Positions 26,531-36,170 are shown, counted from the first letter of the stretch. The stretch: 64,000 bases of DNA from JAEUMD01 sp050246945 (GCA_050246945.1 JBFWVC010000005.1:62001-126000), one strand, 5' to 3'. Numbers and translations are program-made. Notes: generated by a model from the letters alone, not told the origin.

Positions 26531-27694
26531 TCATGGCGCCATTGGCTCTGGTGGGAGCTTCTCGCGCTTTGCCGCGGCGCTCGAAAGCCACGGCACCAGT
26601 TCGCGGATCATGGCTCCAAAGCTACTATTGAGAGCGGAGACCGCTCCAGCGGCATCCATGGACTTCACTGGCGCCTCTTCATGAAAAGAAGTGCTCGCGA
26701 TATTCTTGCCCGCGCTTGAGATCGCCCTTGCTGCAAGATCGAGGCTTGCGACCGGCTTCGTCTCTGTCGATATGGAGAAGTTGCGGATCGTGAGCGCAAG
26801 CTGTAGATCCGATTGCAAGCCGTCGATATTGCGCGTGACGGACCGGAAACAATTGGATTTCTCCAGTGCTTCAATCGTCTTCGCATGTAGCAGCGCGGGG
26901 ACCGTATCGGCCAGTTGAGCGTTCGCGAAAGGATATGGATCTGGAGGCGTGCCGCTGAACGGGATCTTGGTTGTGCTGAATCCGATCAACGCATCTGGGT
27001 CGGGCACCACGATCTGCACGTCGGCGGCTTCCGAACACTTTTCCAGATCCGGCGGCACTTTAAACACATAGATGGGGGTGGGTGCGCCACCCGATGAGCC
27101 ACCCGTCATGCGCTCCAGCCCAGCGAGAATGCCGTCAATCCGTTTGGAGTTTCGCGATAAGACTTCTGTAAATGTGTTGATGTTATCGATTGCCGTGTGG
27201 AGCGGCTTTGCGTTGTCCGCGATCACATCGTCGACACGCTGAAGTGTGTTGCGTGCTGACTGGGTCAGCGTCTGGCCCGCGTGCTCTGTCGCGATGAACA
27301 ATGGGGGCTGCCCATCGCTTGAACTCGGGGTTTGTGCATCGGGAGTGCCACCGCTCAGCGTAACCACGGGCGATCCGGTCAAACCCTGAAAATCCATGCC
27401 TACCGCAGTGTCGATGCGAACAGGTGTCGTTGGATCGATGGCCAGCGTGGCCATTACGATGCGAGGTTGTTTGGGATCGAGTTCCAGAGACGTGACCTCA
27501 CCGACACGCATTCCATTGAACAACACGCTGGAGCCGACAAGAAGCCCGGACACTGAACCTTCGAAGCGCACGCGGTACTCGGTTCTCTGGCCGATGCCGC
27601 CTGCGTTCTGGATCCAGTATACGAACGCAAAGCCCGCCAGGACGACGGCGATCGTAAACAAGCCGATCAGTGCAAAACGTGCTCGTGTTTCCAT
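26531..27694 (-). CDS. mlaD: MlaD-type MCE lipid-transport protein fused to an auxiliary-lipoprotein domain
   Basis: This 387-residue protein starts METRARFALIGLF with one transmembrane helix (about 9-30). The MCE domain follows (about 38-115: YRVRFEGSVSGLLVGSSVLFNGMRVGEV ... GLTGSPVVTL), then a helical linker (about 140-200). The C-terminal part (about 205-380) matches ABC-type transport auxiliary lipoprotein domains of the PqiC/DUF330 type (VVPDPDALIGFSTTKIPF, LLHAKTIEALEKSNCFRSV, LQLALTIRNFSI). The fusion puts the periplasmic ring protein and the partner lipoprotein in one chain. The start at 27694 was preferred to an in-frame GTG at 27703. It is the last gene of mlaE-mlaF-mlaD. Confidence 0.85.
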   Translation of the reverse strand: METRARFALIGLFTIAVVLAGFAFVYWIQNAGGIGQRTEYRVRFEGSVSGLLVGSSVLFNGMRVGEVTSLELDPKQPRIVMATLAIDPTTPVRIDTAVGMDFQGLTGSPVVTLSGGTPDAQTPSSSDGQPPLFIATEHAGQTLTQSARNTLQRVDDVIADNAKPLHTAIDNINTFTEVLSRNSKRIDGILAGLERMTGGSSGGAPTPIYVFKVPPDLEKCSEAADVQIVVPDPDALIGFSTTKIPFSGTPPDPYPFANAQLADTVPALLHAKTIEALEKSNCFRSVTRNIDGLQSDLQLALTIRNFSISTETKPVASLDLAARAISSAGKNIASTSFHEEAPVKSMDAAGAVSALNSSFGAMIRELVPWLSSAAAKREKLPPEPMAP

Positions 27695-27703
27695 TATGGG
27701 CAC

Positions 27704-28486
27704 TCAGTTCGCTGTGGTCATGAATGTCGTGTTGAGGGCACTTGCTCGGTGGCCGCGGAAGTATTCCCGGACCCAGGGATGCGGCGACTTGAGGATTTCG
27801 TCTATCGAACCGATCGCGACGACCTTTCCGTCGGCCAGAACTCCGACCCGGTCGCAAACCGTATAGAGGCTTTGCAGATCGTGCGTGATCATGAAGACCG
27901 TGAGCCCCAGAGTCTGCTGCAGCGTCCTGATCAGGTCGTCAAAATCGCCCGCCGAAATTGGATCGAGGCCGGATGTGGGCTCGTCGAGAAACACGAGTTC
28001 TGGATCCAACGCCAGCGCACGCGCAAGTGCCACGCGCTTAATCATCCCGCCGGAAAGCTCGGACGGCAACTTGTCGTGATCGGTGGATCTGAGGCCGACC
28101 ATGTCCAGTTTCAGCCGCGCGACGTCCTGCAGCATTCTGGGCGAAAGGTCGAGAAACTCCCGCATCGGGAATTGGACGTTCTCAAGCACACTCAGCGAGG
28201 AGAACAATGCTCCCTGCTGGAAAAGGATGCCCCATCTGCGTTCGATCTGCCGGCGCTGCCTTTCAGATGCACCGGTAAGGCGATGGCCCAGCACGTCAAT
28301 AGAACCGGCGCGCGATTGAAGCAGCCCGATCACTGTACGCAGGAGGACGGACTTGCCACTCCCGGATCCACCGACAAATCCGAAAATCTCTCCCCGATTG
28401 ACGTCGACAGAAACGCCATCGAGCACGTTCCTGTCTCCAAAGCCAACGACGAGATCTCGTATGCGAATGATCGGTTCGAAAGTCAT
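27704..28486 (-). CDS. mlaF: Mla-type ABC transporter ATP-binding protein
   Basis: This 260-residue ABC ATPase has Walker A GGSGSGKSVLL, signature LSGGMIKRVALARAL, Walker B LVFLDEPTSGLDP and switch His in MITHDLQSL. The sequence LRTVIGLLQSRAGSIDVLG and the GMIKR signature variant are typical of MlaF/Ttg2A lipid exporters. With the MlaE permease and MlaD it would move phospholipids between inner and outer membrane. It lies 3 bases after mlaE and ends just before mlaD. Confidence 0.9.
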   Translation of the reverse strand: MTFEPIIRIRDLVVGFGDRNVLDGVSVDVNRGEIFGFVGGSGSGKSVLLRTVIGLLQSRAGSIDVLGHRLTGASERQRRQIERRWGILFQQGALFSSLSVLENVQFPMREFLDLSPRMLQDVARLKLDMVGLRSTDHDKLPSELSGGMIKRVALARALALDPELVFLDEPTSGLDPISAGDFDDLIRTLQQTLGLTVFMITHDLQSLYTVCDRVGVLADGKVVAIGSIDEILKSPHPWVREYFRGHRASALNTTFMTTAN

Positions 28487-28489
28487 GTT

Positions 28490-29644
28490 TTACATGTCGA
28501 TGGATGCGAAGAAGACAGCGAAGAAACCGTCGAGAACAATTACCAGAAAGATCGCCTTGACGACAGATGCGGTGGTCTGCCGGCCGAGCGACTCCGCGCT
28601 GCCCTTGACCTGCATGCCTTGGGCGCAGGCGACAACACCGATGACAAGCGCCATGAACGGCGCCTTGATCATTCCAACTTTGAAATGTGTTAGCGATATA
28701 GCCTCTCTCAGCCGCGCCAGGAAGATTTCCGGACTCATGCCCCCATAGAGCCATGCAACCAGCTCTCCGCCATAGAGCGCGGATAATGATCCAAGAAATG
28801 TAAGAACTGGCAACGCGATGACGAGCGCGACGATGCGCGGCAGCACCAATACTTCGACAGGATCTAGGCCCATTGTCTGAAGGGCGTCGATCTCCTCGCG
28901 CATCTTCATGGATCCAAGCTCCGCCGTGTACGAGCTGCCCGAGCGGCCTGCCACCATGATTGCCACGATCAAGACACCAATCTCGCGAAGAACGAGAATA
29001 CCCACCATGTCCACCACGTAGGCATCAGCGCCGAATTTGCGGAAGTGGAAAAAACCTTGCTGGGCAATGATGCCCCCGATCAGGAAGGTGATGAGCAGGA
29101 TGATCGGAACGGCCTGCCAGGCAACCCGGTCCAATTGGTGAACGGCGGAAGTGAGGCGAAATCTCTTCGGGTTGAACAGCGTGTGAACGAGTGCCATGCA
29201 AATGGCACCAAACATCCCTGCAAGTTCAACGAGGTCTTCCCAAATCTTCTGTGACCCGCGCCCGATGGGCTCCAGGTAATCTAAGACCTGTTTGCTCCTG
29301 CCCCGTGCCGGACGGCCGGAAGTCGAAGATTTTAGCACTGCGTCGAAAAGGGGCTTCAGTTTCTCGCGCAGCGCCACGGCTCTTGCCCGGGTGCCTCCCG
29401 TTTGCTCATTCCCAATGAGCCGGAGCAGCAGCATTGAGCCATAAGTGTCCAGGGCGCCGACGTCCTTTAAGTTGAGGTCGGCAATCTGTTTGCCTGTCAG
29501 GCTGAGTGCAGTAGCTTCAACGAGCCTCTCCATTTCATCGACATGCGCGAGCGTCCAGCTGCCGCTTGCGCGAAGATGCAAGGCGGAACCGGCCTGTTCG
29601 ACCACCAATGTTGGTGAGGTTCGATCCGACAAAGCCTCGGTCAT
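28490..29644 (-). CDS. mlaE: MlaE-family permease with N-terminal STAS domain
   Basis: This 384-residue protein has an N-terminal STAS-like domain (about 1-105: LHLRASGSWTLAHVDEMERL ... ADLNLKDVGALDTYGSMLL) followed by a MlaE permease of five or six transmembrane helices. Permease signatures are VGILVLREIGVLIVAIMVAGR, GSSYTAELGSMKMREEIDAL, MGLDPVEVLVLPR and KVGMIKAPFMALVIG. The STAS domain is a separate protein (MlaB) in E. coli; here it is fused, as in many alphaproteobacteria. It is the first gene of mlaEFD. Confidence 0.9.
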   Translation of the reverse strand: MTEALSDRTSPTLVVEQAGSALHLRASGSWTLAHVDEMERLVEATALSLTGKQIADLNLKDVGALDTYGSMLLLRLIGNEQTGGTRARAVALREKLKPLFDAVLKSSTSGRPARGRSKQVLDYLEPIGRGSQKIWEDLVELAGMFGAICMALVHTLFNPKRFRLTSAVHQLDRVAWQAVPIILLITFLIGGIIAQQGFFHFRKFGADAYVVDMVGILVLREIGVLIVAIMVAGRSGSSYTAELGSMKMREEIDALQTMGLDPVEVLVLPRIVALVIALPVLTFLGSLSALYGGELVAWLYGGMSPEIFLARLREAISLTHFKVGMIKAPFMALVIGVVACAQGMQVKGSAESLGRQTTASVVKAIFLVIVLDGFFAVFFASIDM

Positions 29645-30137
29645 CTGCGGTGGTCCAATGACTGTTCATGCTTCATGTCGACCGCACCCACCAGAAATTT
29701 TCATGCACGTTCCCGCGCGACATCCTAATCGACCGCGCTTTGCTTTTTCAATGCCTTGAACGACAGCAGATTGCCATGGTCCAGGTTGCCTCGGATCAAA
29801 CCTCTGTGTCCGTCTTCGATTGTTCGACATCGCGCATGGCGCCCATGATTGGAAGCTTCCCCATCGCGCCATGCCCTCCGCCCATTTTTCCATGTGCGTG
29901 GGAAGCGAGTGAGTTGGGTGATCGCACCCCGCGTCGGCGCGGGTTCATCGCAATACTCCTTGACGCTTGGCACTGGCTTTGACGCACTTCGACAAATGCG
30001 GACTCTCATTACCCCCTGTCGGCGTCTGCTTAAGGACGCATTGCCAGATAGACATGAAACAGTCGTTGACGGGCATACTCGCACCGTCCCTGACCGCTTC
30101 CTCCGGGAGCGCAAATTAGACACTCAATTAGAGACTT
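29645..30137. other. Intergenic region upstream of mlaE
   Basis: About 490 bases with only short, Arg-rich or Met/Gly/His-rich frames and no recognisable product. A 63-codon minus-strand frame (29796-29987) contains HGKMGGGHGAMGK, a possible metal-binding-like stretch, but has no convincing ribosome site. The region should contain the mlaEFD promoter. Confidence 0.35.
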
Positions 30138-30240
30138 AGAGCATGTTTAGCTGAAGTGTGCAGCGCTTCAGCGTGAAAAGCATGCTCAAGACAAAGGACT
30201 GGATCGCCTGCGTGTTCCACGAAACATGAACACTATCCAG
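30138..30240 (+). repeat. Family A intergenic repeat
   Basis: Full-length copy: GAGCATGTTTAGCTGAAG...GCGCTTCAGCGTGAAAAGCATGCTC, then GGATCGCCTGCGTGTTCCACGAAACATGAACACTATCC with a weaker second hairpin. It lies 65 bases past the stop of the caspase-like gene. Confidence 0.85.
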
Positions 30241-30305
30241 AGGGGGCCCAAACGGCGCTGATCGATTCCACGTCACTCGAACCGGGTCTTGGCGCCTTGA
30301 CCCGA

Positions 30306-33300
30306 TTAGAACAGGGCGAAATCCCCGATCAGGTCCTTGCGCGCCAGCCATGGAGTCTGCTGGCCTCCCGAGAGTTCTAGCATCACGCCCTTGACAGCTC
30401 TGTAAAGCTCGCTCGCTTCGATCGCCCCATCATGATCCAGATCATTGCCTTCCCGGTTATGATCCAGCGCTTCGACGAGAGCATACGTAAACAATCCGCC
30501 ACCCCATTTCTGGTTTTCGTAGCTCACCTGCCGTCCCTTCGAGGCGGCAAGCACAAGTATTGGCGCGTTTCTGGCGCCAAGCAAAGCTCCGGCAGCATCG
30601 TCATTTGTGCCGAGTTTCTCCGAGCCAGACAATCCCGCATGACACGCATCGAGAATGACGACGACCCGACCCTTCGCACGCCGCAGCAGCTCGGCAATCT
30701 CAGCCCAGGCCAAGCCCGTCTCCGGTATGCGATCCCCGCTGAAATCGGCGGGTGTAAGGTAATATCGACCGTCGTCCCCCTGAAGGCCATGCCCGGCGAA
30801 TGCGAAAACGAGTGTATCCTGTTCCCTCGAATTCTCGACAAGCCGTCCGAGTGCCCCGAGGATGCTATCCTTGCCGGCCTTTGGGCCGACCAAGACCGAG
30901 ATATCGCCCTGCGCATAATAGGTTCCGACACTGTGCCTCAAGGCTTTGCCGAGACGCTGCGAGTCGCTCTCTGCGAACCTTAGCCTGAGCTGCGGATCGC
31001 TGTAGCGGTCGACGCCGACAAGCAAGCCATGCAGCGTGGTCGGCGTTGCGCCAGTCGAGCGCATGCGCACGGCCTGTGGCACCGATACGAACCCGCGTTC
31101 GTCGGTTGCTTGCACGGTAAGCCAGCGCGCATTGGAGAGCTTTTCCAGATGGATTTCGCTCGAAGCGTGGCGGCCGCTGAGTGCGATTTCCTTAACGAGT
31201 CGTCCATCGGCATAGAGCCGCAGCGACTTTAGTGGCCCACTCGCGCTGACATCGACGCGAAAGTTGAGCGATCCATCCTCGGCAAGCGCCGACTTGCGAT
31301 CGATGGCCAGAACCGGTGGCGGCACGATTGCCGCAGGAGGGACCGGCGTGCCAGCGGCAGCAAGGCGCTGCTTGATGATATCCGGCCGGTCCAGCACCGC
31401 TTCAAACTGGCGGAATGGATAGAGGGCGGGCAACCCTGGAAAGCGCAACTGCACGAAGTGGGCACCTTCGTATGAAGCCCAATAGTAACCCTCCGGCGTG
31501 TAGACGATTGTCTCGTCATCGACCGAGCGTCCGGCAAGACTCAATTGGGCAGTTTCGATCTCGTAAATGAAAAACTGCCCGTCGCTGTTGAACTGAATGA
31601 CGTGCCGGCCATCCGATGACAGCACCACGTCCTCCATGAGATCTGCCTGGCGTGCGTCATTGAATTGTGTGAGGACTTGCTCGGTATTCAGATCGACGAC
31701 GACGATGCTCTTCTGCGCGACCGATGCCGCAACAAGATACCTGTCCAGAAAAACTTGCGGCTTCAGTTGCGTTTGGTGATCGCTGATGCCATATGCCCCG
31801 GCCCAGAAGGAGGCGAGCGGTTTCGTCATGTCAGTGACCCTGCCAGCGCCGGAAATGTCGCGCGGCCCCTGAAGCAGCAGGATCATACCCTCTCCGATGC
31901 CGGCGTTGCCTTCCGTCGCCCACAGTTGCATCAGCCAGACGGAGCGTCCTCCCACATCCCAACGCCACAAGCCCTCAAGTGTGAGCGCCAGATCGATCTT
32001 CCCCGTGTCGAGCCCTTCGAGCGGCAGCGGTGGCTCATAGGTGTCGCTCGACCGGTTGCGTCGCGAAAGGTGCCGGGCGATAGCCGGAACATCTCCGGCA
32101 AGTCGCGCCTCCAGCGGCCTTGTTCGCTGCTCTATCATCTCATCGATGCGGTCGAAATCCGCGGTTGAGGCCGCAAATCCGAGGGAGCGACGGTCAGCTC
32201 CCGCCCAGGAGTTGACGAACGGAATCGTCTCGCGCGGGGCCGCCGCTGCCAGATTGACACCGAGCCGGCTCAGTTCGAGCGCTACACGATCTTGGCGCCG
32301 TTCGCTGGCGGTTTCTCCGCTGCCGCGCGGAATATGCGCCCGCCAATCGCCGCGAACGACGCCTGTACCGGAGAGGCCCGCCAGTCGGACCGGCGCGGCG
32401 TCGGGCTTGATCGTTTCAGCACGTACCAGCTGATCGCGAAACTTCTTGGCACCCTGGAACCAGGTCTGGTCGGCGAGATGCTGGGCGTTCGGATCTGCGA
32501 ACGGATCATAGATGTGGGAGAACCGGATCGGCTGCCGAGCGTTCCAGCCCCGCTTCATTGGGAAGGGCGCGACGGCGTAATTGCCCGCAATGAAGCGGCC
32601 GAGCTGCGAGGCCGACTTGCAGCAGACCATAGCGCCGCTTGCCAGCTCGTAGACCAGAACCTTGTCGGGTTCGAATGACCCCGAAAAGACAACAATCCCG
32701 TTGTCCAGATCAAGATTGACGTCTGAATCGGTCCAGGCGGCGCATGCATGACACGAGCCCGGATGGCGAAAATCGAGCTGATCGTCCTCCTGAACCCGAT
32801 CGCCGGAATCCTTGCCAGCAGGTTCCAACGCCGTCTCCGGCGCTTGCCGCCGCGTCACCAGCGTCGGGCGGACGACCAGGCCACCCCAGGAACCATGTCC
32901 CACGATGAGATAGGCGTCGCCATAGGTCCAGCCAACGAACGAACCCGACACTTGCGCGACGACTTCGCGCGAAACGAGATCTATTACCTCGTACAGGGTC
33001 GTACCTTTGTCGCCGACAGCAGCCACGATGAAACGACCTGTTGGAGAGAAGTTCGGATCATGCCCAGCGCGATCGACGAGACGGGCTCCGGTGGCGGTAT
33101 CGTAGACACGGTAGCGATGCTCGAAGACGTTGGTCCGATAGCGATGCCCCGTCGAGACGATCACGCTCTGCGGGCGCTCCACGTCGAAGGGGTCCTGCAC
33201 GACTATCTCGGCGGGCCCGGGCGCTACACTGACCGATCGAACTAATGTCTCCGCCAGTTCTCTCTCGCCGCATGACGTCCTGGCGACAACACCCACACGG

Positions 33301-33776
33301 ACTTGCAAGTCTCCGGCTTCGAATACCTTGACCGACAGTGTCGACTGGCGAACGGCATTTGGCTGGTTCAAGGCGACGAGCGCACGCGACTCCCTCTCAC
33401 CGAACTTCAATCCGCCGGGCCCCGGTGTTCCGGGAGCCAGGGCCAGGAAGCCGGGGAGCTGCGGAGCCGTCGCCGCCACTGCGTCACGGATAGGCAATGG
33501 CGGAATCTCGAAGCGAACCTCCCCGGGGATCGAGAGAACCAGATAGACAGGCGTTCTGGCGGAGACGTGGCCGTTGAATTTCCAGCTGAACTGGAACGTG
33601 CCGCCGGCAACGAGGTGCGGCGGCGGCGAAACCTCGACGCTGACATTCCGGCCGACTTCACGAAGGGCTCGCGCTTCCTGAGCGCAGTCGTTTGCCGCCT
33701 CTGCATGCGAGCAGGCAGCCAGAAGGAGAAAGAGAACAGGGAATATACCGGCTCTACCCCAAGGTCCGCTTGCCAT
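30306..33776 (-). CDS. Large caspase-like (peptidase C14) lipoprotein with EF-hand motif
   Basis: This 1156-residue protein starts with a lipoprotein signal (lipobox LAAC, Cys22). A long beta-rich middle follows (about 200-800), with repeated segments such as YRVYDTATGARLVD, VLVYELASGAMVC, IVVVDLNTEQVLTQF and FFIYEIETAQLSL that suggest a WD40/beta-propeller fold. The C-terminal caspase domain begins near residue 913 (LLVGVDRYSD). His996 in FAFAGHGLQGDDGRYYL and Cys1045 in VVVILDACHAG form the expected catalytic pair. A perfect EF-hand loop, DLDHDGAIEASE, lies at 1112-1123. Bacterial caspase homologues cut after basic residues and are linked to stress, signalling or defence; the role here is unknown. 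It is a single gene flanked by family A repeats. Confidence 0.85.
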   Translation of the reverse strand: MASGPWGRAGIFPVLFLLLAACSHAEAANDCAQEARALREVGRNVSVEVSPPPHLVAGGTFQFSWKFNGHVSARTPVYLVLSIPGEVRFEIPPLPIRDAVAATAPQLPGFLALAPGTPGPGGLKFGERESRALVALNQPNAVRQSTLSVKVFEAGDLQVRVGVVARTSCGERELAETLVRSVSVAPGPAEIVVQDPFDVERPQSVIVSTGHRYRTNVFEHRYRVYDTATGARLVDRAGHDPNFSPTGRFIVAAVGDKGTTLYEVIDLVSREVVAQVSGSFVGWTYGDAYLIVGHGSWGGLVVRPTLVTRRQAPETALEPAGKDSGDRVQEDDQLDFRHPGSCHACAAWTDSDVNLDLDNGIVVFSGSFEPDKVLVYELASGAMVCCKSASQLGRFIAGNYAVAPFPMKRGWNARQPIRFSHIYDPFADPNAQHLADQTWFQGAKKFRDQLVRAETIKPDAAPVRLAGLSGTGVVRGDWRAHIPRGSGETASERRQDRVALELSRLGVNLAAAAPRETIPFVNSWAGADRRSLGFAASTADFDRIDEMIEQRTRPLEARLAGDVPAIARHLSRRNRSSDTYEPPLPLEGLDTGKIDLALTLEGLWRWDVGGRSVWLMQLWATEGNAGIGEGMILLLQGPRDISGAGRVTDMTKPLASFWAGAYGISDHQTQLKPQVFLDRYLVAASVAQKSIVVVDLNTEQVLTQFNDARQADLMEDVVLSSDGRHVIQFNSDGQFFIYEIETAQLSLAGRSVDDETIVYTPEGYYWASYEGAHFVQLRFPGLPALYPFRQFEAVLDRPDIIKQRLAAAGTPVPPAAIVPPPVLAIDRKSALAEDGSLNFRVDVSASGPLKSLRLYADGRLVKEIALSGRHASSEIHLEKLSNARWLTVQATDERGFVSVPQAVRMRSTGATPTTLHGLLVGVDRYSDPQLRLRFAESDSQRLGKALRHSVGTYYAQGDISVLVGPKAGKDSILGALGRLVENSREQDTLVFAFAGHGLQGDDGRYYLTPADFSGDRIPETGLAWAEIAELLRRAKGRVVVILDACHAGLSGSEKLGTNDDAAGALLGARNAPILVLAASKGRQVSYENQKWGGGLFTYALVEALDHNREGNDLDHDGAIEASELYRAVKGVMLELSGGQQTPWLARKDLIGDFALF

Positions 33777-33808
33777 TTCGCCGAGCCCCCTATGAGAGAT
33801 CGCATCAC

Positions 33809-33913
33809 TAGAGCATTTTTAGCTGAAGTGTGCAGCGGTTCAGCATGAAAAACATGCTCAAGACAGAGAGAGCATGTCTAGCTGAAGTGTGGCGCGACCA
33901 AGCATGAAAAAAC
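33809..33913 (+). repeat. Family A repeat, two first-hairpin units in tandem
   Basis: GAGCATTTTTAGCTGAAG...GGTTCAGCATGAAAAACATGCTC (33809-33862) is followed by a second, eroded unit starting GAGCATGTCTAGCTGAAG (33869-33913). The second hairpin of the full element is absent. It lies 33 bases upstream of the caspase-like gene. Confidence 0.8.
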
Positions 33914-34148
33914 TGCGTCACGCGCCCTGCTTTTACACTTTGCGTGCCACATCGTCGCCTGCTCGCCAGGACAGGTCCAACATCGACCCCAACAGGAAGT
34001 ACGGATCGTGGCAGACATTGAAGGCCGCTGACGAACGCGGAGCATGAAAATGTCCTGCATCTCGAGGCGCTGCCGACGCAGGCGGGGTCCTGTTGAAAGG
34101 GTTTAGCGATTGTTGCGTCCGCCATCGTTACGTACTGTTCCAGGCGCT
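33914..34148. other. Intergenic region with no identified gene
   Basis: About 235 bases between repeats A and C, upstream of the caspase-like gene and downstream of modC. Short minus-strand frames (to 105 codons) are Cys/Arg-rich and unrecognised. No gene is supported. Confidence 0.35.
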
Positions 34149-34274
34149 AGAGCCTGATCGTCTGAGATGGTAGCAGCCATGCTTCCATCGAAGGCGTGAA
34201 TCAGTCTCTCAAACAAACAGATAGAGCAGGCCACGATGGCCAGGCTGATTCAATCTAATACTGACCTGCTCTAG
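34149..34274. repeat. Family C intergenic repeat, copy 1
   Basis: About 126 bases starting CTAGAGCCTGATCGTCTGAGATGG and ending CTGACCTGCTCTAG, so the ends are inverted (CTAGAGC/GCTCTAG). Inside, GAGATGG and CCATCGAAGGCGTGAATCA form an imperfect stem. A second copy lies at 55635-55740. Confidence 0.7.
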
Positions 34275-34350
34275 ACGCCGCCGCCGGTCGATCGCGGGTC
34301 CGGGCCTCAGCCTTTCTCAACGCGAACCGCACAGCCGCCAGTTCCCTGGT

Positions 34351-35457
34351 TCAATCCCGGCGCTCCTCGAAGACACCGATATCGCGCCGCGCAACCGCAA
34401 CGGACTTCAAGATCGCAAAGCAAGGCGCGCCTTCGCAAAGCCCCAGTCTCGTCAGCGAGCGCCGCGTGATGCGCACCAGCAGATCGGCTTGCCCGCATCG
34501 CACTGAGACGTCGACGATGGAGCCCTCGTGCGCGCCAATCGCGCGGACAGTCGCCGGCAGGATGTTCAACGCACTCGTATACTCTGGTGGACGCAAAGCC
34601 AGAATAATGTCGCGAGCGCGGATCCGGACGCGAAGCCTCGTCCCCCGATCCGCCTGGAAGTAGGGCGTGAAGATGCGCCCGCCGCTGAAGGAAAGCTCCG
34701 TAAGTCCATCGCCGTGGTCATGGCCTTCCACGGTGGCCACAAGAAACGATCCGGCCTCCTGCCTGCCGAGCACCGGGAACGTGTTCGGATCGGCAAGCAC
34801 TTCGGCGGCTGGGCCATGGCGGACGACCCGTCCATCCGACAGGGCGACGAGCGTGGTCGCGAGCCGCGCCACTTCCGGCACCGCGTGGCTGACGTAGAGG
34901 ATCGGGATGTCGAGCTCGTCGCGCAAACGCTCCAGATAGGGCAGGATTTCCGCCTTGCGCGCCTCATCGAGCGCGGCCAACGGTTCGTCCATCAGGAGTA
35001 TGCGCGGATTGCTCAGCAACGCCCGACCAATTGCGACACGCTGTTTCTCGCCACCCGACAGCGGGCCCGGCCTGCGACCCAGAAGATGACCAATGCCGAG
35101 CAGGTCGACCACGTTGTCGAGGCTGCCTCTCGCCCTGTTCGTCGGGTTGAACCGCGCGCCGAACTGGAGGTTCTGGAGAACCGTGAGGTGCGGAAAGAGG
35201 CGCGCATCCTGAAACACATATCCTACCCGGCGGCGGTGAATGGGAACGTCTATTCCGGCTTGCGTGTCGAGCAGACTGTGCCCGTTGACGTTGATGCGGC
35301 CATGCGTGGGCCGTAGCAGACCGGCCACCGCGTTGACCACGGTCGTCTTGCCCGCACCCGAACGCCCGAACAGCGCAGTAATTCCGGTCGGCGCCTCGAA
35401 GCATACGTCGATCGTGAATTCGCCGAACCCATGCGCAAGCGAGATTTCCAGCGTCAT
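34351..35457 (-). CDS. modC: Molybdate ABC transporter ATP-binding protein
   Basis: This 368-residue protein has an ABC ATPase domain: Walker A GRSGAGKTTVVNA, Q-loop FQDARLFPHLTV, signature LSGGEKQRVAIGRALL, Walker B ILLMDEPLAALD and H-loop YVSHAVPEV. A C-terminal molbindin/TOBE domain (about 290-360: NILPATVRAIGAHEGSIVDVSVRCG) is typical of ModC and binds molybdate for transport regulation. Its start overlaps the modB stop (ATGA). It is the last gene of modEABC. Confidence 0.92.
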   Translation of the reverse strand: MTLEISLAHGFGEFTIDVCFEAPTGITALFGRSGAGKTTVVNAVAGLLRPTHGRINVNGHSLLDTQAGIDVPIHRRRVGYVFQDARLFPHLTVLQNLQFGARFNPTNRARGSLDNVVDLLGIGHLLGRRPGPLSGGEKQRVAIGRALLSNPRILLMDEPLAALDEARKAEILPYLERLRDELDIPILYVSHAVPEVARLATTLVALSDGRVVRHGPAAEVLADPNTFPVLGRQEAGSFLVATVEGHDHGDGLTELSFSGGRIFTPYFQADRGTRLRVRIRARDIILALRPPEYTSALNILPATVRAIGAHEGSIVDVSVRCGQADLLVRITRRSLTRLGLCEGAPCFAILKSVAVARRDIGVFEERRD

Positions 35458-36155
35458 TGGCCGCGTATCCTCCTCGCCACGCGGGTCGCCACGACCTCGG
35501 ACACGAGCAACGCACCAACTGCCACGAACACCGAGATTAGCACCAGGCGAAAGGCCGGCCCGTCTCCACCTGGAACTTGCAGGAAGGCATAGATCGCGGA
35601 GGGAAGCGTCTGCGTCTGGCCTGGAATGTTCGAGACGAACGTGATCGTCGCCCCGAACTCGCCCATTGCCTTGGCGAAGGCGAGAATTGCACCCGCCACG
35701 ATGCCCGGCAGGATAAGCGGCAGCGTCACGAAGAGGAATGTCCAGAGGCGATTGGCGCCAAGTGTGGCCGCCGCCTGTTCGAGTTTGGGGTCAACAGCCT
35801 CAATTGCGAGGCGGATCGCGCGAACCATCAGCGGGAATGCCATCACGCCGGCCGCCACCGCTGCACCCGTCCACCTGAACGCCAGCACGATGCCGAACCA
35901 CGCGTCGAGAACGCTGCCCACCGACCCGCGTCGGCCGAAGACGATAAGCAGCAGATACCCGGTCACGACGGGCGGCAGAATCAGCGGCAGATGAACGATC
36001 CCGTTCAGCAGTTGCTTGCCGGCAAACCGCCCCCGAGCCAGTGCGAGCGCAATTGCTACTCCGAACGGCAATGACATAAGCGTCGCGACCAGGGAGACCC
36101 GCAAGGAGAGCGCAACTGCTGTCCATTCCTCAGGCGATAGCCAAGCGGTCGTCAT
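35454..36155 (-). CDS. modB: Molybdate ABC transporter permease
   Basis: This 233-residue integral membrane protein has about five transmembrane helices and the ModB signatures LPLILPPVVTGYLLLIVFGRRG and EQAAATLGANRLWTFLFVTLPLILPGIVAG, the latter containing the EAA loop that docks ModC. It moves molybdate across the inner membrane. It follows modA by 15 bases and overlaps modC by 4. Confidence 0.93.
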   Translation of the reverse strand: MTTAWLSPEEWTAVALSLRVSLVATLMSLPFGVAIALALARGRFAGKQLLNGIVHLPLILPPVVTGYLLLIVFGRRGSVGSVLDAWFGIVLAFRWTGAAVAAGVMAFPLMVRAIRLAIEAVDPKLEQAAATLGANRLWTFLFVTLPLILPGIVAGAILAFAKAMGEFGATITFVSNIPGQTQTLPSAIYAFLQVPGGDGPAFRLVLISVFVAVGALLVSEVVATRVARRIRGQ

Positions 36156-36170
36156 AGGCTGGATGCCCGC

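Noticed and set aside
29796..29987. Small Met/Gly/His-rich frame that could be a copper-binding peptide
   Set aside because: No ribosome site was seen and it overlaps other unrecognised frames.
33870..34140. Possible transposase remnant upstream of the caspase-like gene
   Set aside because: Short frames here gave no transposase motif and there are no clear terminal repeats.
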